Below, one piece after another: positions 1-9,175 of a stretch of 64,000 nucleotides of DNA (the first letter of the stretch is position 1; each line of letters opens with the position of its first letter). Origin of the DNA: DASQZT01 sp963728965 (lineage in GTDB: Bacteria; Acidobacteriota; Terriglobia; Bryobacterales; Bryobacteraceae). The position numbers and the translations under genes were made by a program. The stretch covers positions 310,001 to 374,000 of the forward strand of contig CAVSMH010000008.1 of assembly GCA_963728965.1 (NCBI GenBank). Direction: 5' to 3'. The notes below the pieces were generated by a model. The model was given only the letters and a program-made list of their open reading frames with translations, was not told the DNA's origin and did not search any database.

Positions 1-2
1 AA

Positions 3-1334
3 CTCCGGAAGAAGCTCGCCCAGCACTACCTCGCCGACAACGGCTCGCTTCATCCGGTCCGAATCCACTTGCCTCCGGGATCCTACCGGGCCGAATTCCG
101 GTGGGAGACGCCGGCCGCGGAACCAGCCGCCGCGGAACTGATCGGCGAGCCGCTTGCCGAACCGGCCGCCGCGCCGCCGTTACTTCCACCGCCGCCGGTT
201 TCGGCAAGGCCGAACTGGCTCACTCGCCCGATGATCGCTTGCGCCGTGGCGCTTCTGGCAATCGCCGGCGCCTTCGCCTGGTGGCGATTCGCTGCGGTGA
301 AACCGATCGCCGTCGATGCCAAGTCGGGCGGCGCGTTTCCCGTCGCGCCGATCGGGAGCGAGGATTTGCGGATCGTCGTAGGGTCCACGAATTCCTACAT
401 GGATCGCAGCGGACGGAAATGGGGGCCGGATCGCTTCTTTTCCGGCGGCTCGGCGCTCTTCCGTCCCTCCGCCAAAATCGCCCGAACCCTCGATCCCGAT
501 ATGTACCGGCGCCTGCGACAAGGCGAGTTTCAGTATGATATTCCGCTCCAGCCCGGCGCATATGAGCTGCATCTTCATTTTGCCGAAACGGGCTTGGCTG
601 ACTTCATCAGTGCCGAGTCCAGCGGTGAGGGACAGCGCCTGTTCCGGGTCGCGGCGAATGGCCGGCCGATCCTGGATTTCTTCGACGTGGTCGCGGATGC
701 CGCCGGAGCCAATACCTCGGATGAGCGCGTCTTCCGGGACATCTCGCCTTCCGCCGACGGCTTCCTCCACCTGAGCTTTTCCTCGACCCGAGGCGCCGCG
801 ATGCTCAGTGGCATCGAGGTGTTGCCTGTCCGCCCCGGAAAGGTCAGGCCGATCCGGATTCGAGCGGGTTGGACCGCCTCGTGGCAGGATTCCAACGGGC
901 AGCAGTGGCTGGCCGACTCCTACTTCTTGGGAGGCAATGCCTTGCTCCGCAAGACAAATCCTGCTCAGGAGAGCAACTCGGCCCCGTCTGAGATGGCGCT
1001 CTATGCCAGCGAGCGCTGGGGCAATTTTTCCTACGCGGTGCCGGCGGCCGTCGGCCGGTATCAGGTAACGTTGAAATTCTGCGAGGGACACTACGGACTG
1101 CACAACACCGGCGTGGGCGGGCTTGGAAGCCGCGTGTTCGACGTCTACTGTAACGGCGTCGCTCTTCTGAGGAATTTCGATATCGTCAAGGAAGCCGGCG
1201 GAGAAGGGCGGCCTCTGGATCGCGCGTTTCCCGGAATTCGGCCGAACGCTCAGGGCAAAATCGTCCTTAGCTTCGTGCCCATTAAGGGAATGGCCTGCGT
1301 CAATGCCATCGAAGTCGTGGAAGATTCGAAATAG
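3..1334 (+). CDS. Membrane-anchored protein with two malectin-like domains (5' truncated)
   Basis: The reading frame is open to the left edge, so the N-terminus lies outside the window. The first visible residues (LRKKLAQHYLADNG, then HLPPGSYRAEF) resemble the end of the DNA-binding-like N-terminal module seen in many Solibacter proteins ahead of TPR or malectin regions; this is recalled family knowledge. A Pro/Ala-rich linker leads to one membrane helix (about nt 225-290, IACAVALLAIAGAFAWWRF). Two similar beta-rich domains follow, about nt 350-840 and 845-1330. Each holds an RIVVGS/RIRAGW-type opening, an SGG/LGGNALFR element, a YEL/YQVTLKFCE strand and an FDVV/FDIV strand typical of malectin-like carbohydrate-binding folds. 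Topology suggests a cytoplasmic sensor part and a periplasmic sugar-binding part. A TTG at 69 is an internal codon, not a likely start. The ligand is unknown. Confidence 0.7.
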   Translation, partial: LRKKLAQHYLADNGSLHPVRIHLPPGSYRAEFRWETPAAEPAAAELIGEPLAEPAAAPPLLPPPPVSARPNWLTRPMIACAVALLAIAGAFAWWRFAAVKPIAVDAKSGGAFPVAPIGSEDLRIVVGSTNSYMDRSGRKWGPDRFFSGGSALFRPSAKIARTLDPDMYRRLRQGEFQYDIPLQPGAYELHLHFAETGLADFISAESSGEGQRLFRVAANGRPILDFFDVVADAAGANTSDERVFRDISPSADGFLHLSFSSTRGAAMLSGIEVLPVRPGKVRPIRIRAGWTASWQDSNGQQWLADSYFLGGNALLRKTNPAQESNSAPSEMALYASERWGNFSYAVPAAVGRYQVTLKFCEGHYGLHNTGVGGLGSRVFDVYCNGVALLRNFDIVKEAGGEGRPLDRAFPGIRPNAQGKIVLSFVPIKGMACVNAIEVVEDSK

Positions 1335-1554
1335 TTCCCTGGGATCTGTCCGCCGGAACCGCCTGCCCCAATGGAGCGAGTGGGGCGGCTGCCCATTCAC
1401 CGCTCGAGCAAATTTTGTTTCTTCCCGGGCTTTCAACCACTTACCGCCAGTCTGCGTCCCGCCCAAGTCCCGCTCCCCGCACCCCGTATGCGAACCTGAA
1501 ACTGTGGGGCAGGTCTCGTGTCTTTTTACGCGGCGCTCGGTTTTTGCATCAAAA

Positions 1555-1581
1555 CCCGGCTTTCCGCGCAGATCTGCGCGG
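1555..1581. repeat. Palindromic repeat, copy 1
   Basis: This copy holds a perfect 18-bp palindrome, CCGCGCAGATCTGCGCGG (1564-1581), preceded by CCCGGCTTT. The 21-bp string 1561-1581 is identical to 1626-1646. Outside the core the two copies differ on the right flank. Confidence 0.75.
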
Positions 1582-1620
1582 CCGAATCGGCGGAACTCCT
1601 TTCTTTTCACCAAATCGCTC

Positions 1621-1655
1621 CCGGGTTTCCGCGCAGATCTGCGCGGAAAGCCCGG
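1621..1655. repeat. Palindromic repeat, copy 2 (extended hairpin)
   Basis: The same 18-bp palindrome (1629-1646) is extended here by CCGGGTTT on the left and AAAGCCCGG on the right. The arms can therefore pair over about 17 bp with one bulged base. Copy spacing is 65 bp. It resembles a REP-like element; no flanking transposase is present. Confidence 0.75.
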
Positions 1656-1795
1656 TCATCCCGCGGCCCGCTTCAACGCCGTCTTCTTCAGCAGAAAGAC
1701 CCCGAACCCCATCGCCACCACCTTCGGCGGGCACCCAAATCGGCGCCGCAATCTCCTACAATAAGGTCGTCAAATCCCGAAAGGAGCATTCGCGC

Positions 1796-2695
1796 ATGCA
1801 TGCCGATTCCCGTCGCCGCTTCCTTCAATCCGCGGCCGTTCTATCTGCCCTCTCGTCCACTGCCAGGGGACAGGCTCCGTTGCTGCCCACCGTCAAGTTC
1901 GGCAAGTACGACATCACCCGCATGATCGTCGGGTCCAACCCGTTCTACGGCTACTCGCATTTCAACCGCATCCTCGACCAGACCATGCGCGAGTGGTATA
2001 CCCAGGACCGCCGCATGGAGGTGCTGCGGCATTGCGAACGCATGGGCGTCAACACCTGGCAGGTGCACTACAACACCGAGCCCGTCGCCGATATCAAGCG
2101 CTACAAGGCCGAAGGCGGCCGCATGCACATCGTCCTGCTCGCCGATTTCGACCTCATGAAGGATCCCAAGCTGCTCCCGGAAGCGGCCAAACTCGGCGTC
2201 CTCGCGATCGGGCATCACGGCAACCGCACCGATGAACGCTTCCGCGCCGGCCAAAAGCAGCTCATCAAGGATTTCCTCAAGGCCGTCCGCGATACCGGCG
2301 TCATGGTCGGGCTCTCCACTCACAATCCCGCCGTGGTCGATACCGCCGAAAGCGAAGGCTGGGACATCGATTATTACCAGACCTGCTTCTACCGCGTCAG
2401 CCGCACCGCCGAAGAGGCGCGCGCCGAATACAAGGAATCGCCCATCTCCGAAATCTACATGGAGAAGGATCCCGAGCGCATGTGCAAAATGATCCGCCAG
2501 ACCGGAAAGCCGTGCCTCGCCTTCAAGCTCTTCGGTGCCGGCCGAATGGTCAACAGCGCCCAGCAGATCGAGTCCGCCTTCCGCTACGCTTTCGCCAACA
2601 TCAAGCCCAGCGATCCGGTGATCGTCGGCATGTTCCCGCGCTACACTGACCAGGTCGCCGAGAACATAGGCATCGTCCGGAAGGTGCTGGGGTGA
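1796..2695 (+). CDS. Tat-exported TIM-barrel-like protein of unknown function
   Basis: A 299-residue protein. The start at 1796 was chosen because AAGGAG sits 9 nt upstream and because it begins a twin-arginine signal (RRRFLQSAAVLSALSSTARG); the frame stays open further upstream but is not signal-like there. The mature part begins KFGKYDITRMIVGSNPFYGY and alternates strands and helices in a way that suggests an aldo/keto-reductase-like or xylose-isomerase-like barrel (e.g. HIVLLADFDLM, LAIGHHGN, VMVGLSTHNP, VIVGMFPRYTDQ). No catalytic tetrad could be assigned confidently. Its stop overlaps the GTG start of the GH9 gene by 4 nt, so the two are probably co-translated and both handle exported carbohydrates. 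Function is inference. Confidence 0.65.
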   Translation: MHADSRRRFLQSAAVLSALSSTARGQAPLLPTVKFGKYDITRMIVGSNPFYGYSHFNRILDQTMREWYTQDRRMEVLRHCERMGVNTWQVHYNTEPVADIKRYKAEGGRMHIVLLADFDLMKDPKLLPEAAKLGVLAIGHHGNRTDERFRAGQKQLIKDFLKAVRDTGVMVGLSTHNPAVVDTAESEGWDIDYYQTCFYRVSRTAEEARAEYKESPISEIYMEKDPERMCKMIRQTGKPCLAFKLFGAGRMVNSAQQIESAFRYAFANIKPSDPVIVGMFPRYTDQVAENIGIVRKVLG

Positions 2696-4461
2696 ACCGG
2701 CGTCGGTTCGTCAGCCTCGGCCTGGCCTCGCCCGCGGGCCTGCTGCTCGCCCAGCAGGCGCCGCCGCGCGAGGAACGCGTCGAGCGCATGGTGCCCGATG
2801 TCACTCCCGCAATCGCCCTCAACCACCTCGGCTTTCTCCCCCGGTCTCGCAAAACGGTCATCTTCCGCTATGCCGGCGACGATGCTCCGGAGAACTTCGT
2901 CATCCGCGATATTGGCGGCCCCCGCACGCCCTTCCGCCAGACACGTCCGCTCCAGCGCTTCACCTCCGACGTCATCGATTGCCTGATCGGCGATTTCAGC
3001 GATATCGAGCGCGAAGCCATGTATCAGGTCACCATCGGCGGCGAAGCCTCGGTGCCGTTCTTCATTCGCCCCGATGTGTGGCGCCGCACCCTCCCCAAGG
3101 CCGTCGGCTATTACCGCTATCAGCGCTGCGGCGTCGCCGTACCCGGCGTGCATCCCGCCTGTCACCTGGATGACGCCCGGCGCCGCGATAACGGCAAGCA
3201 CGTCGATGTCACCGGCGGATGGCACGATGCCGGCGACCTCCGCAAGTGGATGGATGCGACGCTGCTCAATGCCATCGCCCTGCTGCGTCTCGCCCGCAAT
3301 CTCGGCCCCCTCTGGGACCTCGCCGGCAGCGGCCTCGCTCCCCTCCTCGAAGAGGTGAAGTGGGGCAACCGCTACTTCCTCAAAATGCAGGATACCGACG
3401 GCCTTGTCTGGGCCGATACGGCGGGCGGCGTCAATGGCGACAACAGCGACAATCACTGGACCGACAATACCGTCGCGACCGATGACGACCGCTACCTCAA
3501 CCCCGCCAAACGCGGCCGCAACCAGGCGCTGTTCATCACCGCCGAAGCCATGGCTGCGCAGGCTTACCGAACCGCCGATGCGCCTTACGCCGCCGAGTGC
3601 CTCGCCGCGGCTCGCCGCTGCTGGGACGCCGCCACCCGCACGGGCAATACCGGCGACCTGGCCTGGTGGACCCTGGCCGCGCTCGAAATGCATCGCGCCA
3701 CCGCGCAGGAGCCCTACCGCGCCGAAGCCATCCGCCTGGGCGGTCTCCTGCTGGCGTTGCAGACTACCGGCTACATCGCCGGACAGAAACAATTCCGCGG
3801 ATTCTGGCGCGTTTCGGAGAGCAACAGCAATCCCTACACCGATGCGGTTCACTCGGCGCTTCCGCCGCTGGCCCTGGTGGAGCTGGCACGCGCCGTTCCC
3901 GGGCATCGCGATGCCAGGCTCTGGCGCGACGCCGTCGTCCGCCATCTCGACGACTTCGTGCTGCCCGTCACCGCCCACTCCGCTTACGGCATCGTCCCCT
4001 TCGGCATCTTCCTCGGCAGCCCCACGTCGGAAACCTATCGCCCGCTGGCGGGCGATCTCACCTACCGCTACTTCATGCCGGTGCGCAAGCAGTTCTGGTG
4101 GCTGGGTACCACGTCCCACCTGGAATGCTATGCCCTGCTGCTGGCCGAAGCGGCGGAGATGTTCGGCAACACCGCGTACCGCCATCTCGCCTACCGCCAG
4201 CTCGAGTGGGTCATGGGCGCGAACCCCTTCGGCGCCTGCCTGATGACCGGCGAAGGCATGCGCAATCCCTATCCCCACTCGCGCTATGTCGGTCTCATCC
4301 CCGGCGGCATCATGAACGGCATCGCCGGCAATGCCAAGGATGCCCCCATCCTCGATACCGAGTACGGGTTCGACTGGCGGACCACCGAATACTGGAGCCC
4401 CCACAACGCCTTCTACCTCTGGGCCGTCTCCACCTTGGAACGGTACCAGCCAAAACTGTAA
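2692..4461 (+). CDS. Glycoside hydrolase family 9 (cellulase-type), exported
   Basis: A 589-residue protein with a Tat-like or Sec signal (MNRRRFVSLGLASPAGLLL), an N-terminal Ig-like cellulase domain (about residues 35-125) and a GH9 (alpha/alpha)6 catalytic domain. The GH9 signature DVTGGWHDAGDLRKW at about residues 172-186 carries the catalytic base aspartates. The second signature, NPFGACLMTGEGMRNPYPHS, lies near 510-530, and a TEYWSPHNAFYLW segment near 564 supplies the candidate proton-donor Glu. It probably hydrolyses beta-1,4 glucans or related oligosaccharides in the periplasm or outside the cell. The GTG start overlaps the upstream stop, indicating translational coupling. Substrate is not deducible from the sequence. 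Confidence 0.88.
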   Translation: MNRRRFVSLGLASPAGLLLAQQAPPREERVERMVPDVTPAIALNHLGFLPRSRKTVIFRYAGDDAPENFVIRDIGGPRTPFRQTRPLQRFTSDVIDCLIGDFSDIEREAMYQVTIGGEASVPFFIRPDVWRRTLPKAVGYYRYQRCGVAVPGVHPACHLDDARRRDNGKHVDVTGGWHDAGDLRKWMDATLLNAIALLRLARNLGPLWDLAGSGLAPLLEEVKWGNRYFLKMQDTDGLVWADTAGGVNGDNSDNHWTDNTVATDDDRYLNPAKRGRNQALFITAEAMAAQAYRTADAPYAAECLAAARRCWDAATRTGNTGDLAWWTLAALEMHRATAQEPYRAEAIRLGGLLLALQTTGYIAGQKQFRGFWRVSESNSNPYTDAVHSALPPLALVELARAVPGHRDARLWRDAVVRHLDDFVLPVTAHSAYGIVPFGIFLGSPTSETYRPLAGDLTYRYFMPVRKQFWWLGTTSHLECYALLLAEAAEMFGNTAYRHLAYRQLEWVMGANPFGACLMTGEGMRNPYPHSRYVGLIPGGIMNGIAGNAKDAPILDTEYGFDWRTTEYWSPHNAFYLWAVSTLERYQPKL

Positions 4462-4511
4462 TTCGTGATACATCGCACGGCACTGCCCGGCCCCGATGTG
4501 GAACCATAATA

Positions 4512-5966
4512 ATGCGAGACTGTTTCGCCATGGCCGGAGAAACTGCCGCCATCCCGCAGACCAAAGCCTGGCTGGTATCGCGCTCCGGACCGCAGGCCGG
4601 CACCCGGTACCTGCTTCCGGTGGGCGCCACCCGGATCGGCAGGAGCCCGGATAACGACATCGTCATCCAGGGCCCCCAGACGGCCATCGTGTCTCTCAAC
4701 CACCTGGAGGTCGTCAAGAGCGAGGCCGGCTACCGCATTCGCGACCTCGGCAGCACCAACGGCACCTACCTGAACGGCGAGCGCCTCACCGAAGCCGAAC
4801 TCACCGGCCCGGCCACCATCCGGCTGGGCAGCGACGGCCCCGAGTTCACCTTCACCACCGAAGAACCGCCCACCGCCGAACTCGACAGCACGCTGGTCGT
4901 TCCCGAGGGCGTTCTGCTCGCCACGCCCAACCCGGCGGCGCCGCCCGTCGCGGGCACCCACGAGGCCCTGCTCTCCGACGCGGTCCACCGCGCCCGCCAG
5001 GCCCGTGCCGAAGGCTTCTACGACCAGACCATGACCCTGATGCGGGACATGCTGCATGAGGCTCTGCATCGCAGCCATCGCCGCTTCCGCCTCATCATTG
5101 GTTTGTTGGTGATGACCCTGCTCGTCACTTCGGCATACGGCTTTCGCAAGATCGTCCAGCTCAAGGGTGAAAAAACCGCCATCGACCGGCAGATTCACGA
5201 CATCGAAAACCAGCTCGAACAATCCAACCAGACCCCCGAACGGGAGCGGCTGATCAGCGAGCTCACCGACTATAGCAGCCAGGCCCAAAACCTGGAGCGG
5301 AGCCTTTTCTACCGCGTGGGGGTGCGCGAAAACGAGTCTTTCGTGACCCGCCAGATTCGCGCCGTCATGGCCGAATTCGGCGCCGAAGTGTACAGCATTC
5401 CGCCGAAGTTTACGGAACGCGTCAACGCGTTCATCGAGCAATACCAGGGGCCCGACCGTCCCTTGATGGAGCACGCGCTCAGCGAGGCCAGCGGCAAAGT
5501 GGACATCATGCGGCAGATTCTCAAGCAGGAAGAGCTGCCGCCCGATTTCGCCTGGGTTCCGCTGGTGGAGAGTGCGCTCGCGCCCCGGCAGAGCAGCGGT
5601 GCCGGGGCTTCCGGCCCGTGGCAGTTCACCGCCTCCACCGCCCGGGCGTACGGCCTGCGGGTGGATGAGCAGGTGGACGAGCGCTTCAACCTCCGCAAAT
5701 CCACCCGCGCCGGCTGCCGCTACCTGCGCGACCTGATCCTCGATTTCGGCGCCGGCAGTTCGGTGATGCTGGCGCTGGCCGCTTACAACATCGGCCCCGG
5801 CAAGGTGAAGCAGGCGGTGCAGAAGTCCGTGAAGGATCCCATCAAGCAGCGCAACTTCTGGTACCTCTACCGCGTCCGCGCGCTGCCCGCGGAGACCCGC
5901 GAATACGTGCCCAAGGTATTCGCCGCCATCCTGATCGGCCGCAACCCCGCCCACTTCGGCTTCTGA
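4512..5966 (+). CDS. FHA-domain membrane protein fused to a lytic transglycosylase (SLT) domain
   Basis: About 484 residues if started at ATG 4512; ATG 4530 is an alternative and a CATAAT at 4505-4510 would favour it. Domains in order: an FHA phosphothreonine-binding domain (about residues 17-95, with GRSPDNDIVI and STNGTYLNGE); a linker; one membrane helix (about 193-213, LIIGLLVMTLLVTSAYGF); a coiled coil (about 215-265); and an SLT/MltD-like transglycosylase (about 290-475) with catalytic Glu in VPLVESAL (about 352), GASGPWQFTASTARAYGL and ALAAYNIGPGKV. The FHA part should be cytoplasmic and the enzyme periplasmic, so the protein could tie Ser/Thr phosphorylation to peptidoglycan cleavage. 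Architecture is clear; the signalling role is inference. Confidence 0.88.
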   Translation: MRDCFAMAGETAAIPQTKAWLVSRSGPQAGTRYLLPVGATRIGRSPDNDIVIQGPQTAIVSLNHLEVVKSEAGYRIRDLGSTNGTYLNGERLTEAELTGPATIRLGSDGPEFTFTTEEPPTAELDSTLVVPEGVLLATPNPAAPPVAGTHEALLSDAVHRARQARAEGFYDQTMTLMRDMLHEALHRSHRRFRLIIGLLVMTLLVTSAYGFRKIVQLKGEKTAIDRQIHDIENQLEQSNQTPERERLISELTDYSSQAQNLERSLFYRVGVRENESFVTRQIRAVMAEFGAEVYSIPPKFTERVNAFIEQYQGPDRPLMEHALSEASGKVDIMRQILKQEELPPDFAWVPLVESALAPRQSSGAGASGPWQFTASTARAYGLRVDEQVDERFNLRKSTRAGCRYLRDLILDFGAGSSVMLALAAYNIGPGKVKQAVQKSVKDPIKQRNFWYLYRVRALPAETREYVPKVFAAILIGRNPAHFGF

Positions 5967-5986
5967 TCCGGCCCCAGCCCGCCGGC

Positions 5987-6682
<696 letters not shown>

Positions 6683-6690
6683 GTTTTGTC

Positions 6691-9114
6691 CTATTCGTGC
6701 CGCAACGCCGTCACCGGGTCGAGAGCCATGGCCCGGCGCGAGGGCAGATAACTGGCGAACAGCGCCACCCCGGCCAACAGCAGGGCAATGGCGGCGAACG
6801 TCAACGCATCCGTCGCTGGCACGCCGAAGAGCATGGCGGCCATGAGCCGGGTGAGCCCGAAGGCCGCCATCAGCCCCGCCGCAATCCCGTATGCCGCCAG
6901 CCGCGCTCCCTGACCCATCACCAATTTCAGCACGTCGCGCGCCTGCGCGCCGAGCGCCATGCGCACGCCGATCTCCTGGGTTCGCTGGGTGACGTCGTAG
7001 GCCATCACGGCGTAGGTCCCGACCGCGGCCAAGCCGAACGCGAGCACCGCAAAGATCACCAGCACGGCGGTATTGAAGCGCTCGGCCGCCATGGACAGGC
7101 TGGCGACGCTCTCCATGGTGCGCACTTCGGACACCGGCTGATCGGGATCGAGCTGGTGCACGGCGCGCTCGACCGCCGGAGCCAGCGACAGCGGCGGCAC
7201 CGGCGTGCGGAGCACCATACTCATGGTGGCGTAAGGGAGTTGGGCATACGGGCAGTACACGGTCGGCCAGTCCTCGCCTTCGGGGCGATCCGCTTTCACA
7301 TTGCCTACTACGCCGACGATCTCGGCCAGTCCCAGGTTAGCCAGCCGCAGGCGTGCGCCGATGGCCGGTCCAAACAAGAAGTGGCGGGCCAGCATCTCGT
7401 TCACCAGGACCACCCGCGGCGCCTGCCCGGAGTCGGATTCCTGGAAAGCGCGCCCCTCTTTCAGCGGAATGCCCATCACCCGGAAGTAAGGCGGCGTCAC
7501 CGACCGCACCAGGCAGATCGGACCCTGCTCGGGCGGTGTGGCGCGGCCTTCGATGCCGAAGGTATCGCCAAGACCTAACCCGCTGAGCGGAAGCGAACTG
7601 ACGGCGGCCACGGATTGGACGCCCGGGATGGCGCTCAATCGCTCGGCGATTTGCCGAAAGGCGGCCAGCCGGGCTTCGGATGTCGAGGCGCGGCCGCGGG
7701 AGAGTGGCAGGCGCGCAGTGAGCAGGCCGGCGGGCCGGAAACCGGGATTGGCCGATCGCAGCCGGAGGAAACTGCGGATCAACAGTCCGGCGCCGATCAA
7801 CACCACCACGGCGAGGGCCAGTTCGGAAACCACCAGTCCGTCGCGCAGCGCCCGTCCCGAGCGCCCGAGTTTGCCGCCCCGGCCGCCTTCCGCCAGCGCC
7901 GGCTGAAGGTCGTGGTTCACCGACTGGAGCGCCGGAAACAGTCCGAACAGCACCCCCGTCAGCACCGACACGGCGAAAGCGAACAGGAACAGCCGGAAAT
8001 CGAGCCGCGCTTCGGCGAGGCGGGGAATCCCGGCCGGAGCGAGCCGCGCCACCAGCGCCAGGGCGCCCGCTGCCAGGCCGAGCCCCAGCGCCCCGCCGGT
8101 AAGCGAGAGCAGCAGGCTCTCCCAGAGCAGTTGCGAGACGATGCGGGAGGGGCGCGCGCCCAGCGCCACCCGCAGGGCGATTTCCTTCTTGCGGGTGGCG
8201 GCCCGCGCGAGCAGCAGGTTGGCCACGTTGCCACAGGCCATGAGCAGCAGAAAACCGACCGCGCCCAGCAGCACCAGGAGGGCGCGGCGGGCCGAACCCA
8301 CCAACTCTTCCAGGAGCGGGAGCAGCGACGGCCGCCATCCGGTGTTGAAGGCCGGATAGGCGCGCTCCAGGCGGTCGCCGAGGGTATCCAGCTCGGCCTG
8401 TGCCTGGGCGATGGGGGTGCCGGGGGCGAGCCGCGCCACCACGACGAGGCTGCGGCGGGAGGCCACCCGGGCATCGGCAAAATTGAGGGCCAGCGGCAGC
8501 CACACATCCACGTCGGGATTCAGCACGCCAAATCCGCTGGGGAGGACTCCCGCCACGGTATAGCTGCGGTCGCTCAAGCGGATGGCTTTGCCGGCGATCG
8601 AGGGGTCCGCGCCGAACCGGCGGGTCCAGAGAGCGTGACTCAGCAGGGCCACATTCGCATGGCCCGGCTCCTCCTCGTCGGCGCGGAAGGCGCGCCCCAC
8701 CACGGGCCGAACGCCGAGCAGCGCAAACAGCCCCGCCGATACGCGCTCGGTCCGCAATTCCTCGGGATCGAGGTGGCCGTTGGGGCCGGCGGTGAGGTTC
8801 ACCCATGCCGGGATGACGGGATCGACCGCCGCCATGCCCTGAAAGCTGCGGCACTGCCGCCGCCACTCGCGATAGTTGCCCACCGCCGCGAAGAGGCGGA
8901 ATTTATTCTGCGCCGGGTTTTTCTCCCAGACGATCACCAGGCGGTCCGGCTCATAAAATGGAAGCGGCTTGAGAAGCACGGCATCGACCACGCTGAACAG
9001 AGCGGAGGCAGCCCCCATGCCCAAGGCTAGCGCCAGAAGCGCCGCGAATGTGGATCCCGGTGATTTGCGAAGCAGGCGAGCCGCATACCGCAGGTCAGGG
9101 CCAACCGAGTACAT
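6691..9114 (-). CDS. ADOP-type ABC permease (fused MacB_PCD/FtsX repeats)
   Basis: An 807-residue permease. It has an N-terminal helix (about 21-43, TFAALLALALGMGAASALFS), a periplasmic MacB core domain (about 50-240), an FtsX block of helices (about 285-400), a second helix and periplasmic domain (about 430-660), and a final FtsX block (about 680-795) ending RAMALDPVTALRHE, the hallmark tail of this family. The duplicated FtsX layout is the acidobacterial 'ADOP' form, in which one chain replaces a MacB dimer. There is no obvious ribosome site; a TACGCT hexamer lies 9 nt before the ATG. The ATPase follows 8 nt downstream. Substrate is unknown. Confidence 0.9.
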   Translation of the reverse strand: MYSVGPDLRYAARLLRKSPGSTFAALLALALGMGAASALFSVVDAVLLKPLPFYEPDRLVIVWEKNPAQNKFRLFAAVGNYREWRRQCRSFQGMAAVDPVIPAWVNLTAGPNGHLDPEELRTERVSAGLFALLGVRPVVGRAFRADEEEPGHANVALLSHALWTRRFGADPSIAGKAIRLSDRSYTVAGVLPSGFGVLNPDVDVWLPLALNFADARVASRRSLVVVARLAPGTPIAQAQAELDTLGDRLERAYPAFNTGWRPSLLPLLEELVGSARRALLVLLGAVGFLLLMACGNVANLLLARAATRKKEIALRVALGARPSRIVSQLLWESLLLSLTGGALGLGLAAGALALVARLAPAGIPRLAEARLDFRLFLFAFAVSVLTGVLFGLFPALQSVNHDLQPALAEGGRGGKLGRSGRALRDGLVVSELALAVVVLIGAGLLIRSFLRLRSANPGFRPAGLLTARLPLSRGRASTSEARLAAFRQIAERLSAIPGVQSVAAVSSLPLSGLGLGDTFGIEGRATPPEQGPICLVRSVTPPYFRVMGIPLKEGRAFQESDSGQAPRVVLVNEMLARHFLFGPAIGARLRLANLGLAEIVGVVGNVKADRPEGEDWPTVYCPYAQLPYATMSMVLRTPVPPLSLAPAVERAVHQLDPDQPVSEVRTMESVASLSMAAERFNTAVLVIFAVLAFGLAAVGTYAVMAYDVTQRTQEIGVRMALGAQARDVLKLVMGQGARLAAYGIAAGLMAAFGLTRLMAAMLFGVPATDALTFAAIALLLAGVALFASYLPSRRAMALDPVTALRHE

Positions 9115-9175
9115 GGCCAGACAAGCGTAACAAATGGCATAGGAGGCTGCACCTGCCGGAAGAGGCGCCGGCGGC

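Larger units (their letters stand above)
1335..1795. other. Intergenic region with palindromic repeats and promoter-like -10
   Basis: No gene is supported in these 461 bases. A small hairpin (GCCCCA ... TGGGGC, about 1365-1386) follows the upstream stop but has no T tract directly after it. Two copies of a long palindrome lie at 1561-1581 and 1621-1655. A TACAAT hexamer at 1757-1762 could be the -10 of the next gene, whose AAGGAG ribosome site is at 1781-1786. Confidence 0.5.

Noticed and set aside
2641..4473. 610-codon minus-strand frame opposite the GH9 gene
   Set aside because: Gly/Ala/Val/Glu-biased translation without recognisable motifs, fully antisense to GH9.
4512..4530. Possible upstream start far inside the GH9 gene for the FHA-transglycosylase
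   Set aside because: The frame is open back to 3597 but is antiparallel in style to the GH9 coding frame and has no family sequence before the FHA domain.
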